A stretch of DNA of 31,612 nucleotides from Actinomycetota bacterium (GCA_003140115.1 PLIQ01000560.1:443-32054); one strand, 5' to 3'; shown: positions 21,899 through 30,465, counted from the first letter of the stretch. Made by a program: numbers and translations. The notes: generated by a model not told the origin, from the letters alone.

Positions 21899-22882
21899 AT
21901 GCGACGCCTTCTAGCGCTTACCGCTATTCCCCTGTTGGTCTGCCTGGCCATCGTCGGCTGCGGCTCCTCAAAGCCGAGCGCGAGCGCAAGCTCGAGTTCG
22001 AGCGGCGCCGTCAGCGCGAACGCGAACGCGTCCGTGACGGTGGCCGGTACGTTCGGCGCCACGCCCGTGGTGAAGATCCCGAAGCTTAAAGCGAACAACA
22101 AGCTCACCGTCAAGACGGTGATTTCGGGCACTGGCTCCACTGTGACCAAGGCGGACGCCATGGCGGCGAACTTCGTCCTGTATTTCTGGTCTGGGACCAG
22201 CTCCTCCCTGAAGGCGAACACCTTTACCGAGAACCCGACGGTGATCGGCGGCACCATGCTGCCTGGCCTGGAGACCGCGCTGATCGGCCAGAAGGTCGGC
22301 AGCCGGGTCCTGGCGGTGATACCGCCCGCGGACGGTTACGGCACCTCGGGGAACTCCCAGCTCGGCATCACCGGCAGCACCACGCTGGTCTTCGTCATCG
22401 ACGTGCTCAAGTCCTACGCCGACACCGCGTCCGCGTCCGGCACCCAGGAATCCAACGGCGGCGGTAGCCTGCCGACGGTCACGGCCCATCCGGGCAGCGC
22501 GCCGACGATCACGATCCCGGCCAACAAGGCGCCCACCAGCTTGGTCACCACGACGCTGATCAAGGGCAGCGGCCCGAAGCTGGTCAAGGGCCAGTACGTC
22601 GTCGCCCAGTACACCGGCTACATCTGGCGGACCAAGAAGGTCTTCGACTCCTCCTGGACGACTGGTTCCCCGTTCGGCTTCGTCATCGGCGCCTCACCGG
22701 AGCAGGTGATCACCGGGTGGGACACCGGCCTGGCGGGCCAGACCGTGGGCAGCCGGGTCATGCTCGTCATTCCGCCGAAGGACGCCTACGGGACCACCGG
22801 GGCATCCCAGGCCGGCATCACGGGCACGGACACGCTGGTCTTCGTGATCGACATCATCGACGCGTTCAAGCCCAGCACTTAG
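21899..22882 (+). CDS. Tandem-FKBP lipoprotein, peptidyl-prolyl isomerase
   Basis: The 327-residue protein starts at ATG 21899 after GAGG; a TTG at 21887 is in frame but less likely. A signal peptide (1-20) ends in the lipobox IVGC with Cys21, followed by a Ser/Ala-rich linker, so it is a lipid-anchored surface protein. Two FKBP domains lie at about 68-172 and 214-325. The second keeps the isomerase pocket: Tyr238, Phe249-Asp250 in VFDSS, Val270-Ile271, Trp274 and Tyr297. The first has lost several of these (no FD pair, Leu at the Trp position), so it may bind rather than catalyse. It would speed proline isomerisation in exported proteins. FKBP genes after pafA are common in actinomycetes. 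Its stop codon overlaps that of the convergent DUF3866-like gene. Confidence 0.92.
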   Translation: MRRLLALTAIPLLVCLAIVGCGSSKPSASASSSSSGAVSANANASVTVAGTFGATPVVKIPKLKANNKLTVKTVISGTGSTVTKADAMAANFVLYFWSGTSSSLKANTFTENPTVIGGTMLPGLETALIGQKVGSRVLAVIPPADGYGTSGNSQLGITGSTTLVFVIDVLKSYADTASASGTQESNGGGSLPTVTAHPGSAPTITIPANKAPTSLVTTTLIKGSGPKLVKGQYVVAQYTGYIWRTKKVFDSSWTTGSPFGFVIGASPEQVITGWDTGLAGQTVGSRVMLVIPPKDAYGTTGASQAGITGTDTLVFVIDIIDAFKPST

Positions 22883-24018
22883 GCCGGGTCCGCGGGAAGA
22901 GCAGGACCCGCGGCCGTTTCCCCGCGCAGCAGGCGGCTGGCGTGCCGGCCGGCCGCCGCTGCCGCGAGGAAGTAGGCCAGGTCCTCAGCTAGCCCCCGGC
23001 CCATCGTGGACAGCCGGGCCGGGCTGGCCCGCAGCGCCGCCTCCAGACCGTCGACGGGCACGGTGATGATCGCGTGCCGCTGGCCCAGCTCGGCCGCCTC
23101 GGCCGCGACCTGGGCGCCGAACGGCCCGGGCAGGCCGGGAACCACGACATCCGCCCGGGCCAGCGCTACCCGGCCGTACGCGGTCAGGCTGTGATGCGAG
23201 ATACCCCGGTGCCGCTCTCGCGGGTCGGCCTCGCTCACCCGCAGACAGGCCACCGCGCGTCCGCCCAGCACGGCGACGGCGTTGACCGCCTCGCCCGCCG
23301 CCACCCCGGAAAAACCCCACCGGGTCCCGGTCCCGAGGTTGCCCGGCCCCTGCGCGACCACCGCGACGTCGGCGCCGAGCACGTGCCGGGCGGCGAGCAA
23401 TCCGGTATGCACGGTCACCGTCTCCAGGTCCCCGCCGAACGCCTGCCCGGTGGTCACGGTCGCCACCAGCCAGCCCGCGTCCTTGAGCGCCGCGCAGGTC
23501 TGGGAGAACCAGGCCGGCAGAGCCCCGCCGTCCTGCATGACGTAGACGACACGAGGCCGACGGCTGCCACCACCGGTCCGTTCGGCCTCATCGAAGACGC
23601 CGGCCAGCACGGCCGGGAGAGCGGAGTGCAGGTCGGCCACCACGACCGGCATCCCGGCGACGTCGTCCGCGTCGCGGAGCACGTCGTAGTGCGCAGACCC
23701 CTGCTCGTCGGCGCCGGCCACGGTCGTCTGCAGGGGGGTGTAGCGGGCCTTGACCAGGTGGCCGCCGAGCCCGGAGTCGGGCGGCAGGCGGTCGGGGATC
23801 GCGACCACCAGGGCGTACCCGCCGGTGCCGAGCCCGAGATCGAGCGCCGTGGTGTTCAGCAGGACCCGGTCACCGGCCCGGGGGAGCCCGGTGAGGAGGG
23901 GGTAGGCCAGCGCCCGGACTCGTCGGGGCGGCGTCCCGTCCACCGACACGTCAAGCTCGACCGCGCCCGGCCACTCCCGCCGCGTCCCGCTGACCGTGCC
24001 GTTCCGCCATGTGATCAC
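22879..24018 (-). CDS. DUF3866-family protein, function unknown
   Basis: The protein of about 379 residues opens with VITWRNGTVSGTRREWPG, the usual start of DUF3866 proteins, which occur beside pafA/pafB in many actinomycetes. Later landmarks are LNTTALDLGLGTGGYALV, VVYVMQDGGALP, VAVVAQGPGNLGTGTRWGFSG and SEADPRERHRGISHHS. It is soluble with no signal peptide. I chose GTG 24018 because the conserved start coincides with it and a -10 box sits 7 nt upstream; an ATG at 24060 is in frame but its 14 extra residues are not typical. It diverges from pafB and converges with the FKBP gene, the two stop codons sharing two bases. No catalytic motif is known to me. The family name is from memory of sequence and synteny. 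Confidence 0.7.
   Translation of the reverse strand: MITWRNGTVSGTRREWPGAVELDVSVDGTPPRRVRALAYPLLTGLPRAGDRVLLNTTALDLGLGTGGYALVVAIPDRLPPDSGLGGHLVKARYTPLQTTVAGADEQGSAHYDVLRDADDVAGMPVVVADLHSALPAVLAGVFDEAERTGGGSRRPRVVYVMQDGGALPAWFSQTCAALKDAGWLVATVTTGQAFGGDLETVTVHTGLLAARHVLGADVAVVAQGPGNLGTGTRWGFSGVAAGEAVNAVAVLGGRAVACLRVSEADPRERHRGISHHSLTAYGRVALARADVVVPGLPGPFGAQVAAEAAELGQRHAIITVPVDGLEAALRASPARLSTMGRGLAEDLAYFLAAAAAGRHASRLLRGETAAGPALPADPA
22886..22913. terminator. GC-rich alternative hairpins at a convergent junction
   Basis: GGGTCC (22886-22891) can pair with GGACCC (22904-22909), or CCGCGGG (22890-22896) with CCCGCGG (22907-22913). The site lies just past the FKBP stop and inside the 3' end of the convergent gene. 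It may end the FKBP transcript; there is no T-run. Confidence 0.35.
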
Positions 24019-24025
24019 GCCGGGC

Positions 24026-24031
24026 AGCTTA
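24026..24031 (-). promoter_or_regulatory. Predicted -10 box for a leaderless DUF3866-family message
   Basis: On the minus strand TAAGCT ends 7 nt before the GTG at 24018, and no ribosome binding site is visible. This supports both the chosen start and a leaderless transcript. Confidence 0.45.
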
Positions 24032-24060
24032 GGCGCAGCGCAGCACTGCTTGCGAGACAA

Positions 24061-24066
24061 TAGCCT
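24061..24066 (+). promoter_or_regulatory. Candidate -10 box for the pafBC operon
   Basis: TAGCCT, the same hexamer as at pafA, lies 30 nt before the pafB ATG and predicts a leader of about 24 nt with GGAGGG. It is back-to-back with the DUF3866-family promoter. No clear -35 is visible. Confidence 0.4.
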
Positions 24067-24096
24067 GGAGCCACCCGCAGGGGGTTTGGAGGGTTC

Positions 24097-25062
24097 ATGT
24101 CGAAGCGCAAGACCGAGCGGCTGCTTGGCCTTGTCGTGTGCCTCCTGTCCACCGGGCGCTACCTCACCGCGGACCAGATCAGGCAGGCGGTACCCGGGTA
24201 TCCGGAGCAGGACGACCTATTCAAGCGGATGTTCGAGCGGGACAAGGAGGACCTCCGCGACCTCGGCGTGCCCCTGGAGACCGGCCTCAACCACCCGTTC
24301 GACGACGACCCCGGTTACCGAGTCCGGCAGCAGGCCTACGAGCTGCCCGAGTTGCGGCTCGAGGCGGACGAGGCGGCGGTGCTCGGCCTGGCCGCGCGGG
24401 TCTGGCAGCGGGCCGAGCTGGCCGGCGCGGCCGCGGGAGCGCTGATGAAGTTGCGGGCGGCCGGCATGGACGGGGGAAACGAGCAGTCCGTGGCGCAGGC
24501 CATCGAGCCCCGGCTGGGCCCGCCCGAGCCGGCCTTCGGCCCGCTCTGGGAGGCGGTCAGGGATCGCAGGCCGGTGACGTTCAGTTACCGGGGGGCGGGC
24601 CGGAGCGAGGCGCAGCGTCGTGAACTCGAGCCGTGGGGCGTGGTGAACCGGCACGGCCGCTGGTACGTGGCAGGCCGGGATCGCGGGCGCGATGACACCC
24701 GGGTGTTCCGGCTCGGCCGGATCGCGGGGCCGGTGAAGTTCTGCGGTCCGCCGGGCAGCGTGACCGTGCCGGACGGCGCCGATGTACGCGAGCTGGTCCG
24801 GGACTGGGATTCGGCGCCCGCGCGTGAGCATAGCGCCGTCCTGCGGGTCCGGTCCGGGGCTGGTGTCGGCCTGCGCCAGCACGCCGTCTCGGTGCGCGCC
24901 GACGAAGCCGGGCCGCCGGGCTGGGATCTGGTCACGATCCGCTTCGCCGACGTGGGGTCGTTCGCCGACTACGCCGCCCGCTTCGGCCCCGACGCGGTGG
25001 TCCTGGACCCGCCCGACCTGCGCGAAGCCGTCATCGCCCGCCTCAAGGGGGTCCTGGCATGA
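24097..25062 (+). CDS. pafB: PafB, WYL-domain transcriptional activator subunit
   Basis: The 321-residue protein has an N-terminal winged helix (about 1-75: KTERLLGLVVCLLSTGRYLT, then FERDKEDLRDLGVPL), a WYL domain with WYVAGRDR (189-196) and RVFRLGRI (202-209), and a C-terminal WCX-type extension. In mycobacteria PafB and PafC form a heterodimer that switches on the main LexA/RecA-independent DNA-damage response. A nucleic acid signal bound by the WYL domain is thought to trigger it. GGAGGG precedes the ATG. The gene overlaps pafC by 4 bp (ATGA), so the subunits are made together. Despite the name, the link to Pup-tagging is mainly genomic. Confidence 0.93.
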   Translation: MSKRKTERLLGLVVCLLSTGRYLTADQIRQAVPGYPEQDDLFKRMFERDKEDLRDLGVPLETGLNHPFDDDPGYRVRQQAYELPELRLEADEAAVLGLAARVWQRAELAGAAAGALMKLRAAGMDGGNEQSVAQAIEPRLGPPEPAFGPLWEAVRDRRPVTFSYRGAGRSEAQRRELEPWGVVNRHGRWYVAGRDRGRDDTRVFRLGRIAGPVKFCGPPGSVTVPDGADVRELVRDWDSAPAREHSAVLRVRSGAGVGLRQHAVSVRADEAGPPGWDLVTIRFADVGSFADYAARFGPDAVVLDPPDLREAVIARLKGVLA

Positions 25063-26033
25063 GCGCGATCACCTCGACGGAGCGGCTGCAGCGGCTGCTG
25101 GCCCTGGTGCCGTACGTGGTCAGCAGGAAGGTGGTCGGGCTGGCCGAGACGGCGGCGGCCTTCGGGGTCAGTGAGCGCGAGCTGGTCGACGACCTGAACC
25201 TGCTGTGGTGCGTGGAGCTGCGCGCCCCCGACCCCTACTGCCCGATCGACCTGTCCTATGAGGGCGGCGAGATCGTGGTCAGCCAGGCCGAATCCATGGG
25301 CCGCCCGCTGCGGCTCACGGTCGACGAAGCCAGCGCGCTCCTCGTGGCGCTCCGGATGCTGGCCGAGATGCCGGGGGACGGGGACCAGGACCGGTCGGCC
25401 CTGTCCCGGCTGATCGCCAAGCTGGAGGCCGCGGCCGGGGAAGCCGCCTCGGTCAGCGCCCAGGTCGCGGTGCAGGTCGACCTCCCCGACGACGGGTCCG
25501 AGAAGCTGGCCATCCGGATCCGCGCCGCCATCGCGGCCGGGCGGCGGCTGCACCTGCGGTACTACGTGCCCGGCCGGGACGAGGCCACCGAACGCGACGT
25601 CGACCCGATGCGGCTGCATATGGTGGAGGGGCGGCCGTACCTGGAGGGCTGGTGCTGGCGCGCCGAGGCGATGCGGCTGTTCCGGCTGGACCGGGTGCTC
25701 GAGCTCGAGGTGCTCGACGTGGCCGCCGAGCCGCCCGCCGAGGCCCAGCCGGTGGACCTGGACGAGGGTCTGTTCCGGCCGTCACCGCAGGACGTCCGGG
25801 TGGAGCTCGAGCTGTCCGTGGCCGGGCGGTGGGTGGCGGAGTACTACCCGTGCGAGTCGATCTCCGACCTGGCCGACGGCCGCCAGCGGGTGGTCCTGCG
25901 TACCCCGGATACCGGGTGGGTGCGGCGGCTGGCGCTGCAGCTGGGCGAGGACGGCCGGGTCATCTCCCCTCCCGCACTGGTGGCAGAAATCCACCAATCC
26001 GCTGCGGCGGCGGTTGCGAATTACGTGGTGTGA
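25059..26033 (+). CDS. pafC: PafC, WYL-domain transcriptional activator subunit
   Basis: The 324-residue protein has a winged-helix start (STERLQRLLALVPYVVSRK, then LAETAAAFGVSERELVDDL), a WYL domain with PYLEGWCWRAEAMRLFRLDR (193-212), and a C-terminal WCX region. The WYL triad reads PYL here, a common change in PafC. It pairs with PafB to activate DNA-repair genes. The start ATG overlaps the pafB stop as ATGA. In some actinobacteria pafB and pafC are fused; here they are separate. The tatA gene follows after 99 bp with its own predicted promoter. Confidence 0.93.
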   Translation: MSAITSTERLQRLLALVPYVVSRKVVGLAETAAAFGVSERELVDDLNLLWCVELRAPDPYCPIDLSYEGGEIVVSQAESMGRPLRLTVDEASALLVALRMLAEMPGDGDQDRSALSRLIAKLEAAAGEAASVSAQVAVQVDLPDDGSEKLAIRIRAAIAAGRRLHLRYYVPGRDEATERDVDPMRLHMVEGRPYLEGWCWRAEAMRLFRLDRVLELEVLDVAAEPPAEAQPVDLDEGLFRPSPQDVRVELELSVAGRWVAEYYPCESISDLADGRQRVVLRTPDTGWVRRLALQLGEDGRVISPPALVAEIHQSAAAAVANYVV

Positions 26034-26085
26034 AGCCGCTACTGGCCGACCTGGGCGCAAACTGTCTCCGCCGGGGACCTGCGTG

Positions 26086-26091
26086 TAGACT
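26086..26091 (+). promoter_or_regulatory. Candidate -10 box for tatAC
   Basis: TAGACT predicts a start site near 26098 and a leader of about 35 nt with AGAGGA, 5 nt before the tatA ATG. No strong -35 is visible. Confidence 0.35.
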
Positions 26092-26132
26092 CGGCCCCGA
26101 GAAACGATGTCTCCCAGCTACAGAGGACGGAC

Positions 26133-26495
26133 ATGATTGGTGATCTTTTCGACAGCCCTTGGAAGGTGCTGATCGTCGCCGTCGTGCTGATCGTGCTGTT
26201 TGGTTCGAAGAAGCTGCCGGACGCGGCGCGCTCGCTCGGCAAATCCATGCGCATCCTGAAGACCGAGGTCAGCGACCTGCACCACGAGGACGCGCCGGCC
26301 GACAGGGGTGGCATGCCGGAGGCCCAGTTCCCGTCGGCCCAGCTCACGCCGGCCCCGGTGGTGGCACCAGCAGAGCAGCAGAGCCAGATCGACGCGTTGC
26401 AACAGCAGATCCGTGATCTGCAGCGGGCGTCCGCCATGGACGCCGCGCCGGTCGGGGTGCCGTCGGAGCCGCAGCGCACCCAGCAGCCCACCTAG
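26133..26495 (+). CDS. tatA: Sec-independent protein translocase protein TatA
   Basis: The 120-residue protein has a short N-terminus, one membrane segment (about 9-22), the FGSKKLPDAARSLGKSMRI hinge and amphipathic helix (23-41), and a long polar tail. The tail includes a Gln-rich stretch, QSQIDALQQQIRDLQ, that may form a coiled coil. TatA assembles around TatBC to let folded twin-arginine proteins cross the membrane. The gene starts after AGAGGA and is followed 27 bp later by tatC. This pafBC-tatAC order is standard in actinobacteria. No tatB is in the window; in this group it lies elsewhere. Confidence 0.95.
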   Translation: MIGDLFDSPWKVLIVAVVLIVLFGSKKLPDAARSLGKSMRILKTEVSDLHHEDAPADRGGMPEAQFPSAQLTPAPVVAPAEQQSQIDALQQQIRDLQRASAMDAAPVGVPSEPQRTQQPT

Positions 26496-26522
26496 GGTCC
26501 TAATCGCGGGAAGCAGCAGCTA

Positions 26523-27437
26523 ATGGCGAAACTCCCCGCCGCTGTACAAGGTGCTCGCATCGTCGGCGAGCGCTTTGTTCAGTCGCAGCGGCAGCAGAAC
26601 CCGGAGGGGCGGATGCCCCTGATGGATCACATCCGGGAGCTCCGCAACCGCGTCGTGAAGATGGCGCTGGCGCTGGCCGCGGGGATGGCCGTGGGGTTCG
26701 TCTTTTTCCAGTGGGCGTTTCATATCATCGAGCGGCCGCTGTGCGCGGCGGTGGTCAGCGGTCATACGGGCTGTAAGACGCTCGGGGTCGACAAGCTGGT
26801 CCTAGACGGCCCTCTTGACCCGTTCTACATGCGGGTGAAGGTCGCGTTCATCGTCGGGGTGCTGCTCAGTGCCCCGGTCTGGCTGTATCAGCTGTGGGCT
26901 TTTGTCGCGCCCGGCCTGTATGCCAAGGAGAAGCGCTGGACCTATATTTTCCTCGGCTCGGCCATCCCGCTGTTCGCCATCGGCGTCACGCTGGCCTACT
27001 GGTCGCTCACCCGGACCATGGACTACCTGCTGCACCTGACGCCGGGCGGGGTCTCGAACCTGATCCAGTTCGATCAGTACCTCAGCTTCGTGATCACGAT
27101 GGAACTCGCCTTCGGGCTGTCCTTCGAGCTGCCGCTGATCATCGTCATGCTGAACCTGGCCGGAATCTTGAGCCACGCCACGTTCAAGAAGTGGCGCCGG
27201 GTGATGATCTTCGCGGTGTTCCTGGTCGCTGGCATCGCCAACCCCAGCCCGGACCCGATCACCATGCTGATCCTCGGCGGTGCCTGCGTGGCCCTGGTCG
27301 AGGTGGCCGAGTTCATCGTGTGGTCCAACGACCGCCGCCGGGCCCGCCTGCATCCCAACCCTTACGCAGGCCTGGCCGACGATGAGGTGTCCCCGATCGA
27401 GCTGGACGACACAGAGAATCGCAACCGGTTCAACTGA
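26523..27437 (+). CDS. tatC: Sec-independent protein translocase protein TatC
   Basis: The 304-residue protein has six membrane segments and the TatC signatures MDHIRELRNRV (cytoplasmic N-terminus) and LSFELPLII with the conserved Glu of the third membrane region. NPSPDPITMLILG lies before the last segments. TatC is the receptor that binds the twin-arginine signal. The first 30 residues before the HIRELR motif are longer than in E. coli; an alternative start at the later ATG (MPLMDHIREL) is possible. It follows tatA by 27 bp, so the two are co-transcribed. The C-terminal tail is polar and acidic. Confidence 0.95.
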   Translation: MAKLPAAVQGARIVGERFVQSQRQQNPEGRMPLMDHIRELRNRVVKMALALAAGMAVGFVFFQWAFHIIERPLCAAVVSGHTGCKTLGVDKLVLDGPLDPFYMRVKVAFIVGVLLSAPVWLYQLWAFVAPGLYAKEKRWTYIFLGSAIPLFAIGVTLAYWSLTRTMDYLLHLTPGGVSNLIQFDQYLSFVITMELAFGLSFELPLIIVMLNLAGILSHATFKKWRRVMIFAVFLVAGIANPSPDPITMLILGGACVALVEVAEFIVWSNDRRRARLHPNPYAGLADDEVSPIELDDTENRNRFN

Positions 27438-27459
27438 CGGCCGGGGTCCGTTCACGACC

Positions 27460-27465
27460 TAGGCT
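27460..27465 (+). promoter_or_regulatory. Predicted -10 box for a leaderless helY message
   Basis: TAGGCT ends 7 nt before the helY ATG at 27473. No Shine-Dalgarno sequence is visible. The spacing matches pafA, the DUF3866-family gene and the XRE-cupin gene in this window. Confidence 0.45.
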
Positions 27466-27472
27466 TTAACCT

Positions 27473-30391
27473 ATGACTACTCCGGCGGAACGGTACGCCG
27501 CGTCCCGCGAACGGCAGTCTGACCCAGAGCTCGCCGCCTTCCGCGCGCTCTACGATTTCGACTTCGACGACTTTCAGGTGGACGCCTGCCGGGCGCTCGG
27601 CGCGGGTAGCGGCGTGCTGGTGGCCGCGCCCACCGGCTCGGGCAAGACCGTGATCGGCGAGTACGCCGTGCACCTGGCGCTGGCCCAGGGCCGCAAGTGC
27701 TTCTACACCACGCCGATCAAGGCGCTGTCCAACCAGAAGTACACCGACCTCGTGCGCCGCTATGACCACGCCACGGTGGGCCTGCTCACCGGGGACAACA
27801 GCATCAACGGCGACGCGCCGGTGGTGGTGATGACCACCGAGGTGCTGCGGAACATGCTGTACACCAGCTCGCCGACGCTGTCCGGCCTCGGCTACGTGGT
27901 GCTGGATGAGGTGCACTACCTGGCCGACCGGTCCCGCGGCGCGGTCTGGGAGGAAGTGATCATCCACCTGCCCGAGTCGGTGCGGGTGGTGGCGCTGTCC
28001 GCGACGGTGAGTAACGCCGAGGAGTTCGGCGAGTGGCTGGACCAGGTGCGCGGCGGCACCACGGTCATCGTCGACGAGCACCGACCGGTGCCGCTGTGGC
28101 AGCATGTGCTGGCCGGGAACCGGCTCTACGACCTGTTCACCGACGACGACCACACCCGCGTCAATTCCGAACTGCTCAGGGTGGCCCAGCGCGACACCTG
28201 GATCGAGCGCAAGGCCCCGCACCGGCCCGGCCGTGGCGGCAGGCGGCCGCGCCGGTTCACGCCGCCCTACCGGCCCGAGGTGATTTCCCGGCTGGACGCC
28301 AGCGGCCTGCTGCCCGCGATCACGTTCATCTTCAGCCGGGCCGGCTGCGACGCGGCGGTCCAGCAGTGTCTGGCCGCCGGACTCCGCCTCACCACGCCCG
28401 AAGAGACCGAGGTGATCCAGCAGACCGCGGAGCGGCGCACGGCGGACATCCCGCCGGAGGACCTGACCGTGCTCGGCTACGGCGAATGGCTCGACGGGCT
28501 GCGTCGCGGCATCGCCGCGCACCACGCCGGCCTGCTGCCCGCCTTCAAGGAAGTGGTCGAGGAGCTGTTCGCCGCCGGGCTGGTCCGCGCCGTGTTCGCG
28601 ACCGAGACGCTCGCGCTCGGCATCAACATGCCGGCCAGGACCGTGGTCATTGAGAGGCTCGACAAGTGGAACGGGGAGACTCACGCGAACCTGACCGCGG
28701 GGGAGTACACGCAGCTGACCGGGCGCGCCGGCCGGCGCGGCATCGACGTGGAGGGGCACGCGGTCGTGCTGTGGCAGCCGGGGATGGACCCCGGCGCGGT
28801 GGCCGGCCTGGCCAGCACCCGTACCTACCCGCTGAACTCCAGCTTCCGGCCCTCCTACAACATGGCCGTCAACCTGACCGGCTGGGCCGGCCGGGCCCGG
28901 GCCTCGGCCCTGCTCGAGTCCTCGTTCGCGCAGTTTCAGGCCGACCGCGGCGTCCTCGGCCTGGCCCGGCAGGTCCGCAAGAACCGCCAGGCGATGGCCG
29001 ACCTCGCCGCGGCGATGACCTGCGACAAGGGCGACTTCGCCGAGTACGCACAGCTGCGCAGGACGCTGTCGCACCGCGAGGGCGATCTCTCCCGCGCCCG
29101 GGCCAGTTCACGCCGGGCCGAGGCGGTCCGATCGCTCGCGCTGCTGCGCCCCGGGGACATCATCCGCGTGCCCGGCGGCCGCCGGGCCGGCTTGGCTGTC
29201 GTCCTGCAACCCGGCCTGCACCACGCCCGCGGGGCCAGCGTCGGCCGCGGCCCGGCCGGGCGCGACGGCGGTAGTCACCGGGCTCCCGCTGACCGCGACG
29301 CCGACAACGGGAACGGGCGGCCCGCTGGGCCGGGGCCGCTCGTGCTTACTGAAGGACGGCAGGTCAAGCGGCTGGCCATCGCCGACTTCCCGGTGCCACC
29401 AGAGGTCGTCGACAAGATCCGGATTCCCAGCTGGTTCAGCCCGCGGTCGCCGGAGCACCGCAAGGATCTCGCGGCCACCATGCGGAACCGACTGGCCGGG
29501 CGGGCTGGCCCGGGCGGGACGGGAAAGGGCCGGGTCCGGGGCGCGGACAACGGGTACCCCGATTACGACGACGGACCGGAGGAGATAGCCGAGTTCCGGC
29601 GCCGGTTGCGCCGGCATCCCTGTCACGACTGCCCGGACCGCGAGGATCATGCCCGGTACGCGGAGCGCTATCTCCGGCTGGCCCGCGAGACCGAGGCGAT
29701 CGAGCACCGGGTCGCGGGCCGCTCGCACGTCATCGCCCGTACCTTCGACCGGGTGTGCCGCGTCCTGGAGCGGCTCGGTTACCTGGCCGGGGATACGGTC
29801 ACCGTGGACGGCCGTCGGCTGGCGGGCCTGTACAGCGAGCTTGACCTGCTGGCGGCCGAATGCATGCGCCGCGGCCTGTGGGACGGCCTGTCCCCGGCCG
29901 AGCTCGCCGCCTGCGTGTCCGCCCTGTCCTTCGAGTCGCGGCAGCCGGACGACACCCGTCCGTCCCGGCTGCCCAAGGGCCGCACGCCCGAGGTACTGGC
30001 CGAGATGGTCCGGACCTGGGGCGAGCTCGATCAGCTGGAGAAGGATAACGACCTGTCGTTCCTGCGCGAACCTGACTTCGGCTTCGCCTGGGCCGCCTAT
30101 CGCTGGGCGCGCGGCGTCAAGCTGGAGAGCGTCCTGGACGAAGCACCAGACCTGACCCCCGGCGACTTCGTCCGCTCCGTCAAGCAGCTCATCGACCTCC
30201 TAGACCAGATCGCCTCCGCCACCCCTGCCCCGGCCCCCGATCCAGACCCCGCCCCCTCCCCTGATCCAGACCCCGCCCCCTCCCTCGATCGGGACCCCGC
30301 CCCCGCGCCGCGCAGCCTGTCCGCGACCGCCCGGGCCGCGATCGACGCGATGCGCCGCGGCGTGATCGCCTACTCTGCCGTCGCCGACTAG
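27473..30391 (+). CDS. helY: Ski2-like superfamily 2 DEAD/DEAH-box RNA helicase HelY
   Basis: The 972-residue protein has Walker A APTGSGKT (52-59), the TPIKALSNQKY motif (80-90), Walker B DEVH (145-148), SAT (176-178), and QLTGRAGRRGID in the second RecA-like domain. The C-terminal half matches the Ski2/Mtr4-like region with a late DSHCT-type helical domain (YSELDLLAAECMRRGLWDGL). It unwinds RNA 3' to 5' with ATP and probably works in RNA turnover. M. tuberculosis HelY (about 906 residues) sits in the same place after tatC. This copy is longer in two spots: a Gly/Arg-rich insert near residues 580-630, and a C-terminal Pro/Asp repeat (about 923-946) encoded by three 24-bp units. Confidence 0.93.
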   Translation: MTTPAERYAASRERQSDPELAAFRALYDFDFDDFQVDACRALGAGSGVLVAAPTGSGKTVIGEYAVHLALAQGRKCFYTTPIKALSNQKYTDLVRRYDHATVGLLTGDNSINGDAPVVVMTTEVLRNMLYTSSPTLSGLGYVVLDEVHYLADRSRGAVWEEVIIHLPESVRVVALSATVSNAEEFGEWLDQVRGGTTVIVDEHRPVPLWQHVLAGNRLYDLFTDDDHTRVNSELLRVAQRDTWIERKAPHRPGRGGRRPRRFTPPYRPEVISRLDASGLLPAITFIFSRAGCDAAVQQCLAAGLRLTTPEETEVIQQTAERRTADIPPEDLTVLGYGEWLDGLRRGIAAHHAGLLPAFKEVVEELFAAGLVRAVFATETLALGINMPARTVVIERLDKWNGETHANLTAGEYTQLTGRAGRRGIDVEGHAVVLWQPGMDPGAVAGLASTRTYPLNSSFRPSYNMAVNLTGWAGRARASALLESSFAQFQADRGVLGLARQVRKNRQAMADLAAAMTCDKGDFAEYAQLRRTLSHREGDLSRARASSRRAEAVRSLALLRPGDIIRVPGGRRAGLAVVLQPGLHHARGASVGRGPAGRDGGSHRAPADRDADNGNGRPAGPGPLVLTEGRQVKRLAIADFPVPPEVVDKIRIPSWFSPRSPEHRKDLAATMRNRLAGRAGPGGTGKGRVRGADNGYPDYDDGPEEIAEFRRRLRRHPCHDCPDREDHARYAERYLRLARETEAIEHRVAGRSHVIARTFDRVCRVLERLGYLAGDTVTVDGRRLAGLYSELDLLAAECMRRGLWDGLSPAELAACVSALSFESRQPDDTRPSRLPKGRTPEVLAEMVRTWGELDQLEKDNDLSFLREPDFGFAWAAYRWARGVKLESVLDEAPDLTPGDFVRSVKQLIDLLDQIASATPAPAPDPDPAPSPDPDPAPSLDRDPAPAPRSLSATARAAIDAMRRGVIAYSAVAD
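30239..30310 (+). repeat. 24-bp tandem repeat in the helY 3' region
   Basis: Three units begin at 30239, 30263 and 30287, the first two identical over 22 bases (GATCCAGACCCCGCCCCCTC and on). They encode DPDPAPSP, DPDPAPSL and DRDPAPAP. The unit length is a multiple of three, so copy number can vary without a frameshift. Confidence 0.75.
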
Positions 30392-30465
30392 CCGCGCGGC
30401 ATTCATCGACGTTGTCTATGGACTGACCACAAGATTGGCATTGGTGTTGATGCGCCGTTGATCGC

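Noticed and set aside
27452..29074. 540-codon minus-strand open frame inside helY
   Set aside because: Shadow of the helicase gene, which has every superfamily 2 motif in the plus frame; the antisense translation has no family features.
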